64,000 nucleotides of DNA from Stygiobacter sp. RIFOXYC2_FULL_38_25 (GTDB lineage: Bacteria > Bacteroidota > Ignavibacteria > Ignavibacteriales > Melioribacteraceae), in NCBI GenBank assembly GCA_001803165.1, contig MHAZ01000007.1, forward strand, positions 115,047 to 179,046, written 5' to 3'. Positions 7,627 through 16,463 of the stretch are shown here, one piece after another. The position numbers were made by a program, and so were the translations under genes. How positions within the stretch are numbered: the stretch's first letter is position 1; each line of letters starts with the position of its first letter. The notes below the pieces were generated by a model that had not been told where the DNA came from, did not search any database, and was given only the letters and a program-made list of their open reading frames with translations.

Positions 7627-9105
7627 ATGACATTCGAAAAATTTATACAGCTTTCTCAAGGATATAAACTCGTTCCGGTTTACGAACGCGTTGCCGCCGA
7701 TTTACTTACTCCGGTTACGGCTTATCTCAAGATTCGAGAGAAAGATAAAATTTCCTTTCTGCTTGAATCTGTTGAAGGAATTGGCAGACTTGCCCGTTAC
7801 TCTTTCATAGGATTGAATCCATCCGAAATAATTTCTAATGATTACAAAACAATTTCCGTAAAGTCTTCCGGGGGAACAAAAACATTTGAAGGAAGCATAT
7901 TTGATTATTTGAAAAATAGAATTGCTGAGTTTGCTCATCCGACAATTGATGATCTTCCCTACTTCACCGGCGGAATAGTCGGCTTTGTTGGGTTCGATAA
8001 CATTTCGCTGATTGAAGATGTAATTCGTTACGATGAATCCAAACAAGGAATCTCTCCCGATTCAGTCTTCGGATTGTACAATACAATTATCGTCTTCGAT
8101 CATTTCAAACATCAGATTATCTTAATTACAAATGTAGATTGCAGCGACAAATCCAATCTCGATGTAAAATTTAACAAAGCTAAAGTCATACTTACAGAGT
8201 TAAAGCAATTATTGAATAAAGATTTGCATCACAAATCTGATTTTAAAGCCTCAACGAATCCACTGAGTAAAGAAGAAGAAACTGAGTTCCTAAAACTTGT
8301 TGAAAGCAGTAAACAAAACATTTACGCCGGAGATGTTTTTCAGATTGTACTTTCTAAAAGATTCGAAGCAGATTACAGCGGCGATAGTTTTAATGTTTAC
8401 CGCGCGTTAAGAATGATTAATCCTTCTCCATATATGTACTACATGGAATTTGAGAACGATTTTAAAGTGATTGGCACATCGCCGGAAGATTTGCTTAAAG
8501 TGAAAAACCGCAAAGCGGAAATCTTACCAATAGCTGGTACAAGGCGACGCGGGAAAAGTGAAGAAGAAGATTTACAATTAGAAAAAGAATTGATGAGCGA
8601 TCCAAAAGAAATTGCCGAGCATGTTATGCTTGTTGATCTCGCAAGAAACGATTTGGGAAGAATCTGTAAGCTTGGGACTGTTCAAATAAGCGAGCAGATG
8701 AAAATAAACCGCTTCTCACATGTAATGCATATTGTTTCCCGCGTAGAGGGAATTTTGAATGATGATGCGGATTGCATTGACACGCTTGAAGCTTCATTCC
8801 CCGCCGGGACAGTTAGCGGCGCTCCAAAGATTAGAGCTATTCAGCTCATCAACGAATATGAAAAAACAAAACGTGGTGTTTATGCCGGCGCAGTTGGCTA
8901 TATTGATTTCAGCGGCAATCTTGATATGTGCATTGCTATCAGAACTTTGTTTGTTACTAAAGATAAAATTTATTGGCAAGCCGGTGCCGGTATTGTTGCC
9001 GATAGTAAGCCGGAACTTGAACTCAAAGAAATTAAAAACAAATCCGCAGTTTTAGTAAGCGCACTTGTTTGCGCGGAGGTTATTGATGAAAATCTTGGTA
9101 ATTGA
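7627..9105 (+). CDS. trpE: anthranilate synthase component I
   Basis: This 492-residue protein converts chorismate to anthranilate using ammonia from TrpG. It has the N-terminal TrpE domain with the tryptophan-binding LLES element, and the chorismate-binding domain with PSPYMYYMEF, GTSPEDLLKV, PIAGTRRRG, the HVMLVDLARNDLGR motif and FPAGTVSGAPKIRA. The catalytic-domain motifs are intact, and feedback inhibition by tryptophan is likely. It is the first structural gene after the attenuator and overlaps trpG by 20 bases. Confidence 0.97.
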   Translation: MTFEKFIQLSQGYKLVPVYERVAADLLTPVTAYLKIREKDKISFLLESVEGIGRLARYSFIGLNPSEIISNDYKTISVKSSGGTKTFEGSIFDYLKNRIAEFAHPTIDDLPYFTGGIVGFVGFDNISLIEDVIRYDESKQGISPDSVFGLYNTIIVFDHFKHQIILITNVDCSDKSNLDVKFNKAKVILTELKQLLNKDLHHKSDFKASTNPLSKEEETEFLKLVESSKQNIYAGDVFQIVLSKRFEADYSGDSFNVYRALRMINPSPYMYYMEFENDFKVIGTSPEDLLKVKNRKAEILPIAGTRRRGKSEEEDLQLEKELMSDPKEIAEHVMLVDLARNDLGRICKLGTVQISEQMKINRFSHVMHIVSRVEGILNDDADCIDTLEASFPAGTVSGAPKIRAIQLINEYEKTKRGVYAGAVGYIDFSGNLDMCIAIRTLFVTKDKIYWQAGAGIVADSKPELELKEIKNKSAVLVSALVCAEVIDENLGN

Positions 9106-9652
9106 TAATTACGATTCATTCACATACAACTTAGTGCAGCTGATTGGAAATTTTACGAGTGATATTATAGTGAAGCGAAACGATAAAATTTCCGTCAGCG
9201 AAATCCGTGAAATGAATCCGGATAAAATTGTAATCTCGCCCGGACCGGGAACGCCGGAAGACTCCGGAATTTCTCAAGATGTGATTAAACAGCTTGGCTC
9301 AACAATTCCAATACTCGGAGTTTGCTTAGGTCATCAAACAATTGGACATTGTTTCAATGCTGTTGTAACAAACGCGCCTTATTTGATGCACGGAAAAACT
9401 TCTGAAGTTAAGCATGACGGCAAAACTATTTACAATGGAATTGATCAAAATTTTTCTGCCGGAAGATATCATTCGTTAGTTATCTCGCGGGATTCAATTC
9501 CGGATGAACTTGAGATTTCCGCGCAAACCGAAGATGGAATCATCATGGGTGTGCGGCACAAAACTCTTCCTATTGAAGGAATTCAATTTCATCCCGAATC
9601 TATACTTACAAAAGTCGGCGATAAAATAATTAAGAACTGGTTGGAATTATGA
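9086..9652 (+). CDS. trpG: anthranilate synthase glutamine amidotransferase subunit
   Basis: Class I glutamine amidotransferase of 188 residues. The N-terminus is ILVIDNYDSFTYNLVQ, the nucleophile Cys is in LGVCLGHQTIG, and the His-Glu pair is in IQFHPESILT. It supplies ammonia to TrpE. The ATG at 9086 is preferred over an upstream in-frame start at 9065 because GCGGAGG at 9072-9078 precedes it and the family starts at MKILVIDNYDS. It lies partly inside the trpE 3' end and overlaps trpD by ATGA. Confidence 0.96.
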   Translation: MKILVIDNYDSFTYNLVQLIGNFTSDIIVKRNDKISVSEIREMNPDKIVISPGPGTPEDSGISQDVIKQLGSTIPILGVCLGHQTIGHCFNAVVTNAPYLMHGKTSEVKHDGKTIYNGIDQNFSAGRYHSLVISRDSIPDELEISAQTEDGIIMGVRHKTLPIEGIQFHPESILTKVGDKIIKNWLEL

Positions 9653-10671
9653 TCAAATCATATATAGAAAGAATTTCTGAAGGGAATAATCTTCAACTTG
9701 CGGATGCTTACATGGTGATGCAGCATATCATGCATGGCGAATGCAACAACTCGCAAATTTCGGGATTGCTGCTCGCGCTTCGCACCAAAGGCGAAACTCC
9801 GGAAGAAGTTGCCGGCTTTGTTAAGGCAATGCGGGATAAAAGTTTGAAGATTACTTCCCGCCACAAAAACACTATTGATGTTTGCGGAACCGGAGGCGAC
9901 GGTTCAAACACATTTAATATTTCTACAGCCGCATCATTTGTTGTAGCCGGTGCCGGAGTTCATGTTGCAAAACATGGCAATCGTTCCGTTTCAAGTAAAA
10001 GCGGAAGCGCCGATGTTCTTACCCATCTCGGAATAAATATAAATCTTTCGCCGGATGTTACAGAGCAAGCCTTAAACGAAATAGGAATCGCGTTTTTGTT
10101 TGCGCCGGTTTATCATCCGGCGATGAAGTACGCCGCGGAAGTTCGCCGAGAGCTTGGCATCAAAACAATCTTTAATATTCTCGGACCGCTTACAAATCCA
10201 GCCGGAACAAAAAAGCAATTGGTTGGTGTGTTCAATAATAAAACCGCAAAGCTTATGGCAGAAGCATCATTTTATCTTGATATGGAACGAATCGTTTTCC
10301 TCTCAACTGAAAATAGCTTAGATGAAATTTCTCTTGCCGGCACAACAAATGTTTACGAGTACAACTTGAATAGCAAATTGAAAGAATATAAAATTGATTC
10401 CAGAGCGTTTGGCTTATCTGAAATCGAACCGGGTAAAATCAAAAGTGATTCAACTGAAAATAACGCTAAAATCTTTCTTTCGGTGTTGAAGGAAAAAGTA
10501 AAAGATGAAGCCTTTTCTGTTGTTGTAGCTAATGCCGCAATGGCACTTCATGTTGCCGGTTTATCGGAAGATTTAGTTGAATGTAAAAACATTGCCGAGG
10601 AGTCTATACTTTCCGGCAAAGCGTTTGAGAAATTTGCAGCGCTGAAGAATTTTGGAGAAAAGCATCAATGA
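9649..10671 (+). CDS. trpD: anthranilate phosphoribosyltransferase
   Basis: This 340-residue enzyme transfers phosphoribose from PRPP to anthranilate. The PRPP-binding signature DVCGTGGDGSNTFNIST and the KHGNRSVSSKSGSADVLTHLG segment are intact, as is the NILGPLTNPA motif. It starts in an ATGA overlap with trpG and ends in an ATGA overlap with trpC, indicating translational coupling. Confidence 0.97.
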   Translation: MIKSYIERISEGNNLQLADAYMVMQHIMHGECNNSQISGLLLALRTKGETPEEVAGFVKAMRDKSLKITSRHKNTIDVCGTGGDGSNTFNISTAASFVVAGAGVHVAKHGNRSVSSKSGSADVLTHLGININLSPDVTEQALNEIGIAFLFAPVYHPAMKYAAEVRRELGIKTIFNILGPLTNPAGTKKQLVGVFNNKTAKLMAEASFYLDMERIVFLSTENSLDEISLAGTTNVYEYNLNSKLKEYKIDSRAFGLSEIEPGKIKSDSTENNAKIFLSVLKEKVKDEAFSVVVANAAMALHVAGLSEDLVECKNIAEESILSGKAFEKFAALKNFGEKHQ

Positions 10672-11456
10672 GTTTTCTTTCAGAAATATTAGAAGTTAAA
10701 CGTGACGAGGTAAAAAAACTCAAGCAGAAGTTTTCACTCTCCTCTTTTAGGAGTGAAGAATTCTTTGATGCACCGACAAGAAGTTTGAAGCAAGCACTGA
10801 GTAACGATTCTTGCATTTCAATCATAGCAGAAATAAAAAAAGCCAGTCCAAGTAAAGGAATTCTAATCGAGAATTTTAATCATCCGAAAATTGCTGAGAC
10901 TTATATTGAAGGCAGCGTGAACGCAATTTCAGTCTTGACCGATCAGAATTTTTTCCAAGGACATATTAATTATCTGCGGGACATAGCAAGATTAAAAACG
11001 TTGCCACTATTGAGAAAAGATTTCTTAATAGATGAGAATCAGATTTTTGAGGCAAAAGCTTTTGGAGCTGATGCTGTCTTGTTAATCTGCGAAGCGCTTT
11101 CAGCAAATCAGATTTCTGAGCTTACTCACGCTGCAATGGAATGTGGCTTGGAAGTTCTTCTCGAACTCCACTCTCCTACTGAAGTACCGAAAATAGATTT
11201 CAAATTGAACAGCTTAATTGGAATCAACAACCGGAATCTGGAAACATTTGTGGTTGATGTAAACACAACACTCAATTTACTTGATACTATACCTACAGAT
11301 GTAACTCTCGTTTCCGAAAGCGGAATTACTTCTGAAGGAATTTTAGATCAGCTTAAAAATACACGAGTGAATGCTGTTTTGGTTGGCGAGCATTTTATGA
11401 AATCGAAAGACATAAAAGGAAGTCTAATTGAATTCAAGGAGTGGTGTGCAAAATGA
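10668..11456 (+). CDS. trpC: indole-3-glycerol phosphate synthase
   Basis: This 262-residue TIM barrel closes the indole ring of indole-3-glycerol phosphate. The substrate-binding and catalytic motif IIAEIKKASPSKGIL, the LLRKDFLIDENQI segment, LVSESGIT and the terminal phosphate loop VNAVLVGEHFM are all present. TrpC and TrpF are separate here, not fused as in E. coli. Confidence 0.97.
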   Translation: MSFLSEILEVKRDEVKKLKQKFSLSSFRSEEFFDAPTRSLKQALSNDSCISIIAEIKKASPSKGILIENFNHPKIAETYIEGSVNAISVLTDQNFFQGHINYLRDIARLKTLPLLRKDFLIDENQIFEAKAFGADAVLLICEALSANQISELTHAAMECGLEVLLELHSPTEVPKIDFKLNSLIGINNRNLETFVVDVNTTLNLLDTIPTDVTLVSESGITSEGILDQLKNTRVNAVLVGEHFMKSKDIKGSLIEFKEWCAK

Positions 11457-12070
11457 TGAAAGTAAAAGTATGCGGCATAACAAATTTGGAAGACGCAAAA
11501 CTTTGCTGTGATCTTGGAGCCGACGCACTTGGCTTCATCTTCTATGAAAAAAGTAAAAGGTACATCAATTTCGAAGATGCTTCATTAATAGTTAGTGAAC
11601 TCCCGGCTTTCATTTCCAAAGTTGGTGTGTTTGTTAATGAAGAAGCAACCACTGTAAACCACATTGCTCAATCTGTTGGCTTGACTCACGTTCAGCTTCA
11701 CGGAAATGGGGATCAGCATTTCATTAGCCAAATTAATCATCCGGTAATTAAAGCGCTGAGAGTTAATGAGAATTTCGATTTCACTTCACTCAAAGCATAT
11801 TCCGGCTGTGCAATTTTGCTCGATACCTTTTCCGATAAGGAAATTGGCGGCACCGGACTTACATTCGACTGGAAAACAATTCCAATTGAAATACGCAACA
11901 AAGTAATTTTAGCCGGCGGAGTTTCAGAAAAAAACATCGAAGCAATTTTTTATACAATTAAACCGCAAGCGGTTGATATTTCTTCCTCGCTCGAATCCGA
12001 AACCGGAAAGAAAGATGAAGCAAAACTCAAAAACTTTTTCAACATCGTTAATAAACTTAGGATCAGCTAA
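11453..12070 (+). CDS. trpF: phosphoribosylanthranilate isomerase
   Basis: TIM barrel of 205 residues with the N-terminal catalytic Cys in VKVCGITNLEDA, the strand motif LGFIFYEKSKRYI, the VQLHG motif and the catalytic Asp in AILLDTFSD, followed by GGTGLTFDW and LAGGVSEKN. The start at 11453 is chosen because it makes an ATGA overlap with the trpC stop, as at the other junctions, although GTG codons at 11441 and 11444 are in frame. AAGGAG lies at 11436-11441. Confidence 0.95.
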   Translation: MMKVKVCGITNLEDAKLCCDLGADALGFIFYEKSKRYINFEDASLIVSELPAFISKVGVFVNEEATTVNHIAQSVGLTHVQLHGNGDQHFISQINHPVIKALRVNENFDFTSLKAYSGCAILLDTFSDKEIGGTGLTFDWKTIPIEIRNKVILAGGVSEKNIEAIFYTIKPQAVDISSSLESETGKKDEAKLKNFFNIVNKLRIS

Positions 12071-13101
12071 TGCTTATAATAATGAGTCTCGATTCGCCCA
12101 GACATGATATTGAGTCTGTCAAAAATAAAATCGCTTCTTGCAATTGTACACCGCACGAAATTCCGGGAGCTGATAAACTTGCAATCGGTATTACCGGACC
12201 ATCTGATAAATTGGTTAAAGAAGAGTTCCTACTGCTGCCTTCCGTTGAAGAAGTGATCCGGGTTACTAAAAAGTATAAGCTCGTTAGCAGACAGATGAAG
12301 AGCGAAGATACCATCATCAATGTTAACGGGACGGTAATTGGCGGCAATAATTTAACTATCATTGCCGGTCCATGCGCTGTCGAAAGCCGCGATCAAATAT
12401 TTGATATTGCCGGTAAGCTAAAGGAAAATGGAATTAATTTTCTTAGAGCGGGAGCGTATAAGCCTCGTTCCAGTCCATATGCTTTTCAAGGATTGAAAGA
12501 AAAAGGTCTCGAGTACTTAAGTGATGTAAAGAAAGAAATCGGAATAAATATTGTAACTGAAGTTTTGAACCAGTCAACTATTACAGCAGTTGCGGAAGTT
12601 GCTGATATCTTGCAGCTTGGCGCGCGTAATATGCAAAACTACGCATTGCTCGAAGAGGTTGGAAAAACTCAGAAGCCGATACTTTTAAAACGAGGAATGT
12701 CTGCAACTATCGAAGAACTTCTGTTAAGTGCTGAGTATATTGTCTCTCAACAAAACTTTAATGTGATTTTATGCGAGCGTGGAATAAGAACTTTTGAAAC
12801 CGCTACTCGCAATACGCTTGATCTTAACGCTGTTCCAGTAATAAAAAAGAATTCCCACCTTCCAATTTTTGTTGATCCTTCTCACGGAATTGGTATTTGG
12901 GATAAAGTTTCTGCAATGTCAATGGCAGCGGTTGCGGCTGGTGCCGATGGACTAATAATCGAAGTACACACTAATCCGGAGAATGCGTTATCTGACGGAT
13001 ACCAAACTTTAAACATCAAAACATTTACCGAGCTAATGAAAAAGTTAAAAGAGTTAGCTCCGGTAGTCAATAAAAAATTAAACCTAAGCACAAATGAATA
13101 A
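12070..13101 (+). CDS. aroF: 3-deoxy-7-phosphoheptulonate (DAHP) synthase, type I-beta with regulatory domain
   Basis: This 343-residue enzyme makes DAHP, the first intermediate of the shikimate pathway. An N-terminal ferredoxin-like domain (residues 1-75 or so) precedes the barrel, which carries [31 protein letters not shown], the [13 protein letters not shown] loop, [11 protein letters not shown] and [14 protein letters not shown], including metal ligands. This matches the Thermotoga/Bacillus I-beta subfamily. The gene starts in a TAATG overlap with trpF and ends inside the trpB start. Placement in the trp operon links chorismate supply to tryptophan attenuation. Confidence 0.95.
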   Translation: MLIIMSLDSPRHDIESVKNKIASCNCTPHEIPGADKLAIGITGPSDKLVKEEFLLLPSVEEVIRVTKKYKLVSRQMKSEDTIINVNGTVIGGNNLTIIAGPCAVESRDQIFDIAGKLKENGINFLRAGAYKPRSSPYAFQGLKEKGLEYLSDVKKEIGINIVTEVLNQSTITAVAEVADILQLGARNMQNYALLEEVGKTQKPILLKRGMSATIEELLLSAEYIVSQQNFNVILCERGIRTFETATRNTLDLNAVPVIKKNSHLPIFVDPSHGIGIWDKVSAMSMAAVAAGADGLIIEVHTNPENALSDGYQTLNIKTFTELMKKLKELAPVVNKKLNLSTNE

Positions 13102-14311
13102 CTATAATTCTCCAGACTCAAAGGGCAAGTTCGGAATCTACGGCGGCAAGTACGTTCCCGAAACTTTAATTCCCGCACTCGAACAACTCGAAGCAAGTTA
13201 CAATCAACTTAAAAATGATTCGGAGTTTCTGCGCGAGTACAATCAACTTCAGAGCGAGTACAACGGCAGACCAACTCCGTTAACTTTTGCAAAGCGATTA
13301 ACAGATCATTTCAGCAAAGCAAAAATTTATTTGAAGCGTGAAGACCTTTGCCACACCGGCGCTCATAAATTAAATAACGCACTCGGACAAATTCTCATTG
13401 CAAAAAGTTTAGGCAAGAAAAGAATTATTGCTGAAACCGGCGCTGGACAGCATGGCGTGGCTACAGCCACTGTCTGCGCAAAGTTTGGTTTGCAATGCGT
13501 TGTCTATATGGGCGAAGTTGATATCGAGCGCCAGAAGCCAAATGTGTTTAGAATGAAACTTCTCGGCGCAGAAGTTCGCCCCGTTTCCAGCGGAAGCAAA
13601 ACTCTTAAAGACGCAACCAACGAAGCTATCCGCGATTGGGTTACAAACGTTAACGATACTCATTACATAATCGGCTCTGTTGTTGGTCCCCATCCATATC
13701 CAATGATTGTGCGCGACTTCCAATCAATAATCGGCATTGAAGCTAAAGAACAAATCCTTAAAGCAGAAAACCGTTTGCCTAACCATATTGTTGCGTGCGT
13801 TGGCGGCGGTTCTAACGCGATGGGAATCTTCTTCCCTTTTATTAATGATGAATCTGTAAATCTGATTGGAGTTGAAGCCGCCGGTTACGGAATTAACACA
13901 GACAAACATTGCGCGACTCTTACTCTTGGCGAGCCGGGAATTTTTCAAGGAATGAACACTTATCTTTTGCAAGATTCAAACGGACAAGTTTCCGAAGTGC
14001 ATTCTATTTCTGCCGGATTAGATTATCCCGGTGTTGGACCGGAACATTCTCTGCTCAAAGATATTAAGCGAGTAAAATATTTTTCAGCAACTGATGATGA
14101 AGCATTGAAGGGAATTAATCTGCTGACTAAGCTGGAAGGAATTCTTCCGGCGCTTGAAAGCGCGCACGCTATTGCTCACTTAGAAAAACTTTTGCCGGAA
14201 ACCGGCAATGATGAAATTGTAATTGTAAATGTTAGCGGTCGCGGCGATAAAGATTTGGCAACGATCATTAATTCTGAAATCCTAGTCAGTCCGAGCGGAG
14301 TCGAGGACTGA
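13094..14311 (+). CDS. trpB: tryptophan synthase beta subunit; C-terminus encoded by repeat DNA
   Basis: PLP enzyme joining indole and serine, 405 residues. The PLP lysine is in [13 protein letters not shown], the [13 protein letters not shown] motif follows, and the phosphate loop is [12 protein letters not shown]. The normal family end ([14 protein letters not shown]) is followed by residues ending in VSPSGVED. The last of these are encoded by CGAGCGGAGTCGAG, half of an inverted palindromic repeat. The gene's original end seems to have been replaced or extended by the repeat. Catalytic function should be unaffected. The start overlaps aroF by 8 bases. Confidence 0.96.
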   Translation: MNNYNSPDSKGKFGIYGGKYVPETLIPALEQLEASYNQLKNDSEFLREYNQLQSEYNGRPTPLTFAKRLTDHFSKAKIYLKREDLCHTGAHKLNNALGQILIAKSLGKKRIIAETGAGQHGVATATVCAKFGLQCVVYMGEVDIERQKPNVFRMKLLGAEVRPVSSGSKTLKDATNEAIRDWVTNVNDTHYIIGSVVGPHPYPMIVRDFQSIIGIEAKEQILKAENRLPNHIVACVGGGSNAMGIFFPFINDESVNLIGVEAAGYGINTDKHCATLTLGEPGIFQGMNTYLLQDSNGQVSEVHSISAGLDYPGVGPEHSLLKDIKRVKYFSATDDEALKGINLLTKLEGILPALESAHAIAHLEKLLPETGNDEIVIVNVSGRGDKDLATIINSEILVSPSGVED

Positions 14312-14375
14312 GCAATCCAAATGCTTGATTTTATAGTGATGTTTCATTTCTCGACTTCGCTCGAAATGACAGACT
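14286..14375. repeat. inverted palindromic (REP-like) repeat at the trpB end
   Basis: CGAGCGGAGTCGAG (14292-14305) and CTCGACTTCGCTCG (14350-14363) are inverted copies differing at one position. The left arm lies inside the last codons of trpB, and the right arm is followed by AAATGACAGAC. Arms with this look are common dispersed palindromes in Bacteroidota-related genomes (general knowledge, not searched). The pair can form a long stem between trpB and trpA. Confidence 0.7.
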
Positions 14376-14406
14376 TCATTTTGAGGCAACATAACAAGGA
14401 TTAATT

Positions 14407-15270
14407 ATGAGCTACATTAAAAATTACATTGATGAATTGAACAAGAATAACCGCAAAGCGCTTTCGATATTTTTAACCGCAGGATTTCCAAACAAAACAA
14501 ATTTTGTTGATCTCGCTAAATCTGTTCTCGATTCCGGCGCGGATATGATTGAACTTGGAATTCCTTTCAGCGATCCGTTAGCGGATGGACCAATAATACA
14601 AGCTACATCCAAACTGGCTCTTGATGCCGGAGTAACTTCCAAAGATGTGCTTTGCTACGCAGAACAGATTAGCAAACATTCTAACAAACCAATAGTTTTG
14701 ATGGGCTACGCCAATCCAATTAAGAAATATGGAATTGAAAATTTTCTACGCGATGCAACAAATGCCGGCGTAAAAGGATTGATTGTTCCCGATGTTCCAC
14801 TTGAAGAGTATGACCCCTTTTTTCATTCTGAGGAGAGACAAAGTCTCGACAAAGAATCCCCAAACAATATGAGTAAAGAGATTCTTCATCACGCACAAGG
14901 CGTTATTCAGAATGACAGAATAGACGTTATCCTTCTCACTACACCTACTTCTTCCGAAGAGAGAATTAAGCAGATAGATGCTAAGAGCAGCGGATTTGTC
15001 TACTGTGTTAGCATTACCGGCACAACGGGAGTGAAAGATTCTTTTGATGATTCCACAGCAGAGAATTTGAAGCGGACTTACTCTTTAATAAAGAAGAACA
15101 AAATGCTTATCGGTTTTGGTATTTCTAAACCGGAAGATGTAAAACGCTTCTCCCCTTTCTGCGATGGCGTAATTGTCGGCAGCAGAGTTATGAAATCTTT
15201 GCTGAACAAAGAAGAACGCAAAGAAACACTGAAGATTATTGAGCAGTTGAGCCAAGCGTGTGAGAGTTAA
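14407..15270 (+). CDS. trpA: tryptophan synthase alpha subunit with in-frame repeat insertion
   Basis: TIM barrel cleaving indole-3-glycerol phosphate. The catalytic Glu is in DMIELGIPFSDPLADGP, the catalytic Asp in IVPDVPLEEYD, and the phosphate loop GFGISKPEDV plus GVIVGSRVMKSL close the barrel. It is 287 residues, against the usual 260-268. The excess lies just after VPLEEYDPF, where roughly 30 residues (HSEERQSLDKES onwards) are encoded by a palindromic repeat inserted in frame. The barrel resumes at RIDVILLTTPTSSEERI. The insertion falls after strand 6, in a helix/loop region, so the enzyme may still work. Confidence 0.95.
   Translation: MSYIKNYIDELNKNNRKALSIFLTAGFPNKTNFVDLAKSVLDSGADMIELGIPFSDPLADGPIIQATSKLALDAGVTSKDVLCYAEQISKHSNKPIVLMGYANPIKKYGIENFLRDATNAGVKGLIVPDVPLEEYDPFFHSEERQSLDKESPNNMSKEILHHAQGVIQNDRIDVILLTTPTSSEERIKQIDAKSSGFVYCVSITGTTGVKDSFDDSTAENLKRTYSLIKKNKMLIGFGISKPEDVKRFSPFCDGVIVGSRVMKSLLNKEERKETLKIIEQLSQACES
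14821..14917. repeat. palindromic element inserted in frame within trpA
   Basis: The insert begins TTCATTCTGAGG and ends TTATTCAGAATGAC, giving inverted ends (CATTCTGA / TCAGAATG). Nested inside is a second inverted pair, AAGAATC and GATTCTT. The length is close to a multiple of three, and no stop is introduced in the trpA frame. TrpA proteins normally continue directly from this point into the RIDVILL strand, so the segment is an insertion. Confidence 0.75.
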
Positions 15271-15347
15271 CGTAGAGACGCATCGAATGCGTCTCTGAAA
15301 TACTATTTTTTGAGACGCACGCGGTGCGTCTTTACAAAAAATATCTA

Positions 15348-15452
15348 CGATGGGTAATTATCGGCAGTCTTGTTATGAAATCTTTATTGAACGGCGAAGC
15401 ACGAAAAGAAACGCTAAAAATTATTGAGCGGTTAAGCGAAGCGTGTGATTAA
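15348..15452 (+). pseudogene. trpA 3'-end copy 1
   Basis: Homologous to the trpA end from CGATGG onward. The frame remains open and would encode VIIGSLVMKSLLNGEARKET..., ending in a TAA at the same place as trpA. It differs from the parent at many synonymous sites and in KEE to GEA. There is no start codon or upstream barrel, so it is a gene-end fragment. Confidence 0.85.
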
Positions 15453-15590
15453 GCTTTTGTAGAGACGCATCGAATGCGTCTCCGAAATACTATTTTTTTG
15501 AGACGCACGCGGTGCGTCTTTACTTTTTCAGATCATTCTTTAAAGAGCTTTTCGTAGAGACGCCATATATGGCGTCTCTACAAAATAATT

Positions 15591-15700
15591 GCGAGAGAGT
15601 TATTGTCGGCAGCAGAGTTATGAAATCTTTATTGAACGATGAAGATAGAAAAGAAACACTAAAAATTATTAAGCAGTTAAGCAAAGTGTGTGAGGTTTAA
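15591..15700 (+). pseudogene. trpA 3'-end copy 2
   Basis: Encodes VIVGSRVMKSLLNDEDRKET... and ends at its own stop. It is distinct from copies 1 and 3 (DED in place of GEA) and is preceded by a GAGACGCC palindrome at about 15555-15582. A 62-codon ORF from 15512 reads through the hairpin into this fragment, but it is probably not a gene. Confidence 0.85.
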
Positions 15701-15781
15701 TGTAGAGACGCGTCGAACGCGTCTCCCGATATACCATTTTACATCGAGACGCACGCGGTGCGTCTTTACAAAAAATATCTA

Positions 15782-15881
15782 CGATGGGTAATTGTCGGCA
15801 GCAGAGTTATGAAATCTTTATTGAACGGCGAAGCACGAAAAGAAACGCTGAAGATTATTGAGCGGTTAAGTTTAGCATACG
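15782..15881 (+). pseudogene. trpA 3'-end copy 3
   Basis: Nearly identical to copy 1, including GEA and the same preceding sequence (ATATCTACGATGGG). It diverges after GAGCGGTTAAG, so the last residues of TrpA are lost. It marks the end of the array. Confidence 0.8.
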
Positions 15882-15912
15882 ATTACAGCATATCTATACT
15901 TGTTTCCAACGT

Positions 15913-16413
15913 CTAACTGAATTTTTCTACAATGAATTTTCTAAATCCTTTTTCGGTTAGTACTCTTTTAGGCTTCTTTCCAGTAACAAGCAATTTGTAA
16001 GTACGATAGATTTCACCAGCTTTAGTATAATCCTCATCATTTATTGCACGACATAAAAAAAAGTAAACAATGTTAGATTCAGTAGAAGTATTATTTTGAA
16101 ACTGATTTCGCGTTAGATAATGGGGATATACTTTGCAGATAAAATTTTCAATTCGAGGATCATCTTTGAAATAACTTAAAAACAAATAATTGGCTAGAAA
16201 ATCTGCAAGTATCCAATCAAGTGAAATCTTAGGACGGAATACTACTTTTAGATAAATATCATCAATCAATGCAGCATTAGCCAAATGTGCTTCACGAGCA
16301 TGTTTTATCTCTTCTGCGCTTTCGATATCAAAAGTAACCCAGCGACCTAATTTGCTTTTGAGCTCATATATTTTTCGACTAATCTCATAATCCACAAGCG
16401 TTGGTACTCTCAT
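15913..16413 (-). CDS. hypothetical protein, 166 aa
   Basis: I do not recognise this protein. It is soluble, predicted mostly helical and rich in aromatic residues (DWILADFLANYLFLSYF; YPHYLTRNQF). The C-terminus is basic and reads like a winged-helix remnant (KRVLTEKGFRKFIVEKF). It starts at an ATG after a gap that contains the short palindrome CACATTAATGTG and ends against the trpA repeat array. It does not overlap the DUF1801 gene upstream. Confidence 0.55.
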   Translation of the reverse strand: MRVPTLVDYEISRKIYELKSKLGRWVTFDIESAEEIKHAREAHLANAALIDDIYLKVVFRPKISLDWILADFLANYLFLSYFKDDPRIENFICKVYPHYLTRNQFQNNTSTESNIVYFFLCRAINDEDYTKAGEIYRTYKLLVTGKKPKRVLTEKGFRKFIVEKFS

Positions 16414-16463
16414 ATTCCTAACACATTAATGTGCTGATAAATTACTTTTTTACTCTACTTGAT

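Larger units (their letters stand above)
15271..15912. repeat. array of hairpins and repeated trpA 3' ends
   Basis: No new gene lies in these 640 bases. Palindromes of the GAGACGC type alternate with copies of the trpA 3' end. AGAGACGCAT/ATGCGTCTCT pairs at 15274-15296, with variants near 15462, 15555 (a near-perfect palindrome around CCATATATGG) and 15703. AGACGCAC/GTGCGTCT pairs at 15313-15331, with copies near 15501 and 15746. The first hairpin may also terminate the trp operon, although the T-run begins some ten bases after it. Confidence 0.85.

Noticed and set aside
15512..15700. 62-codon ORF ending in a TrpA-like sequence
   Set aside because: Only the trpA-end copy is meaningful. The N-terminal half is hairpin sequence with no start signal.
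15271..15912. CRISPR-like alternation of repeats and spacers
   Set aside because: The spacing units are copies of the trpA end, not unique spacers, and the repeats are palindromes of varying length with no cas genes nearby.
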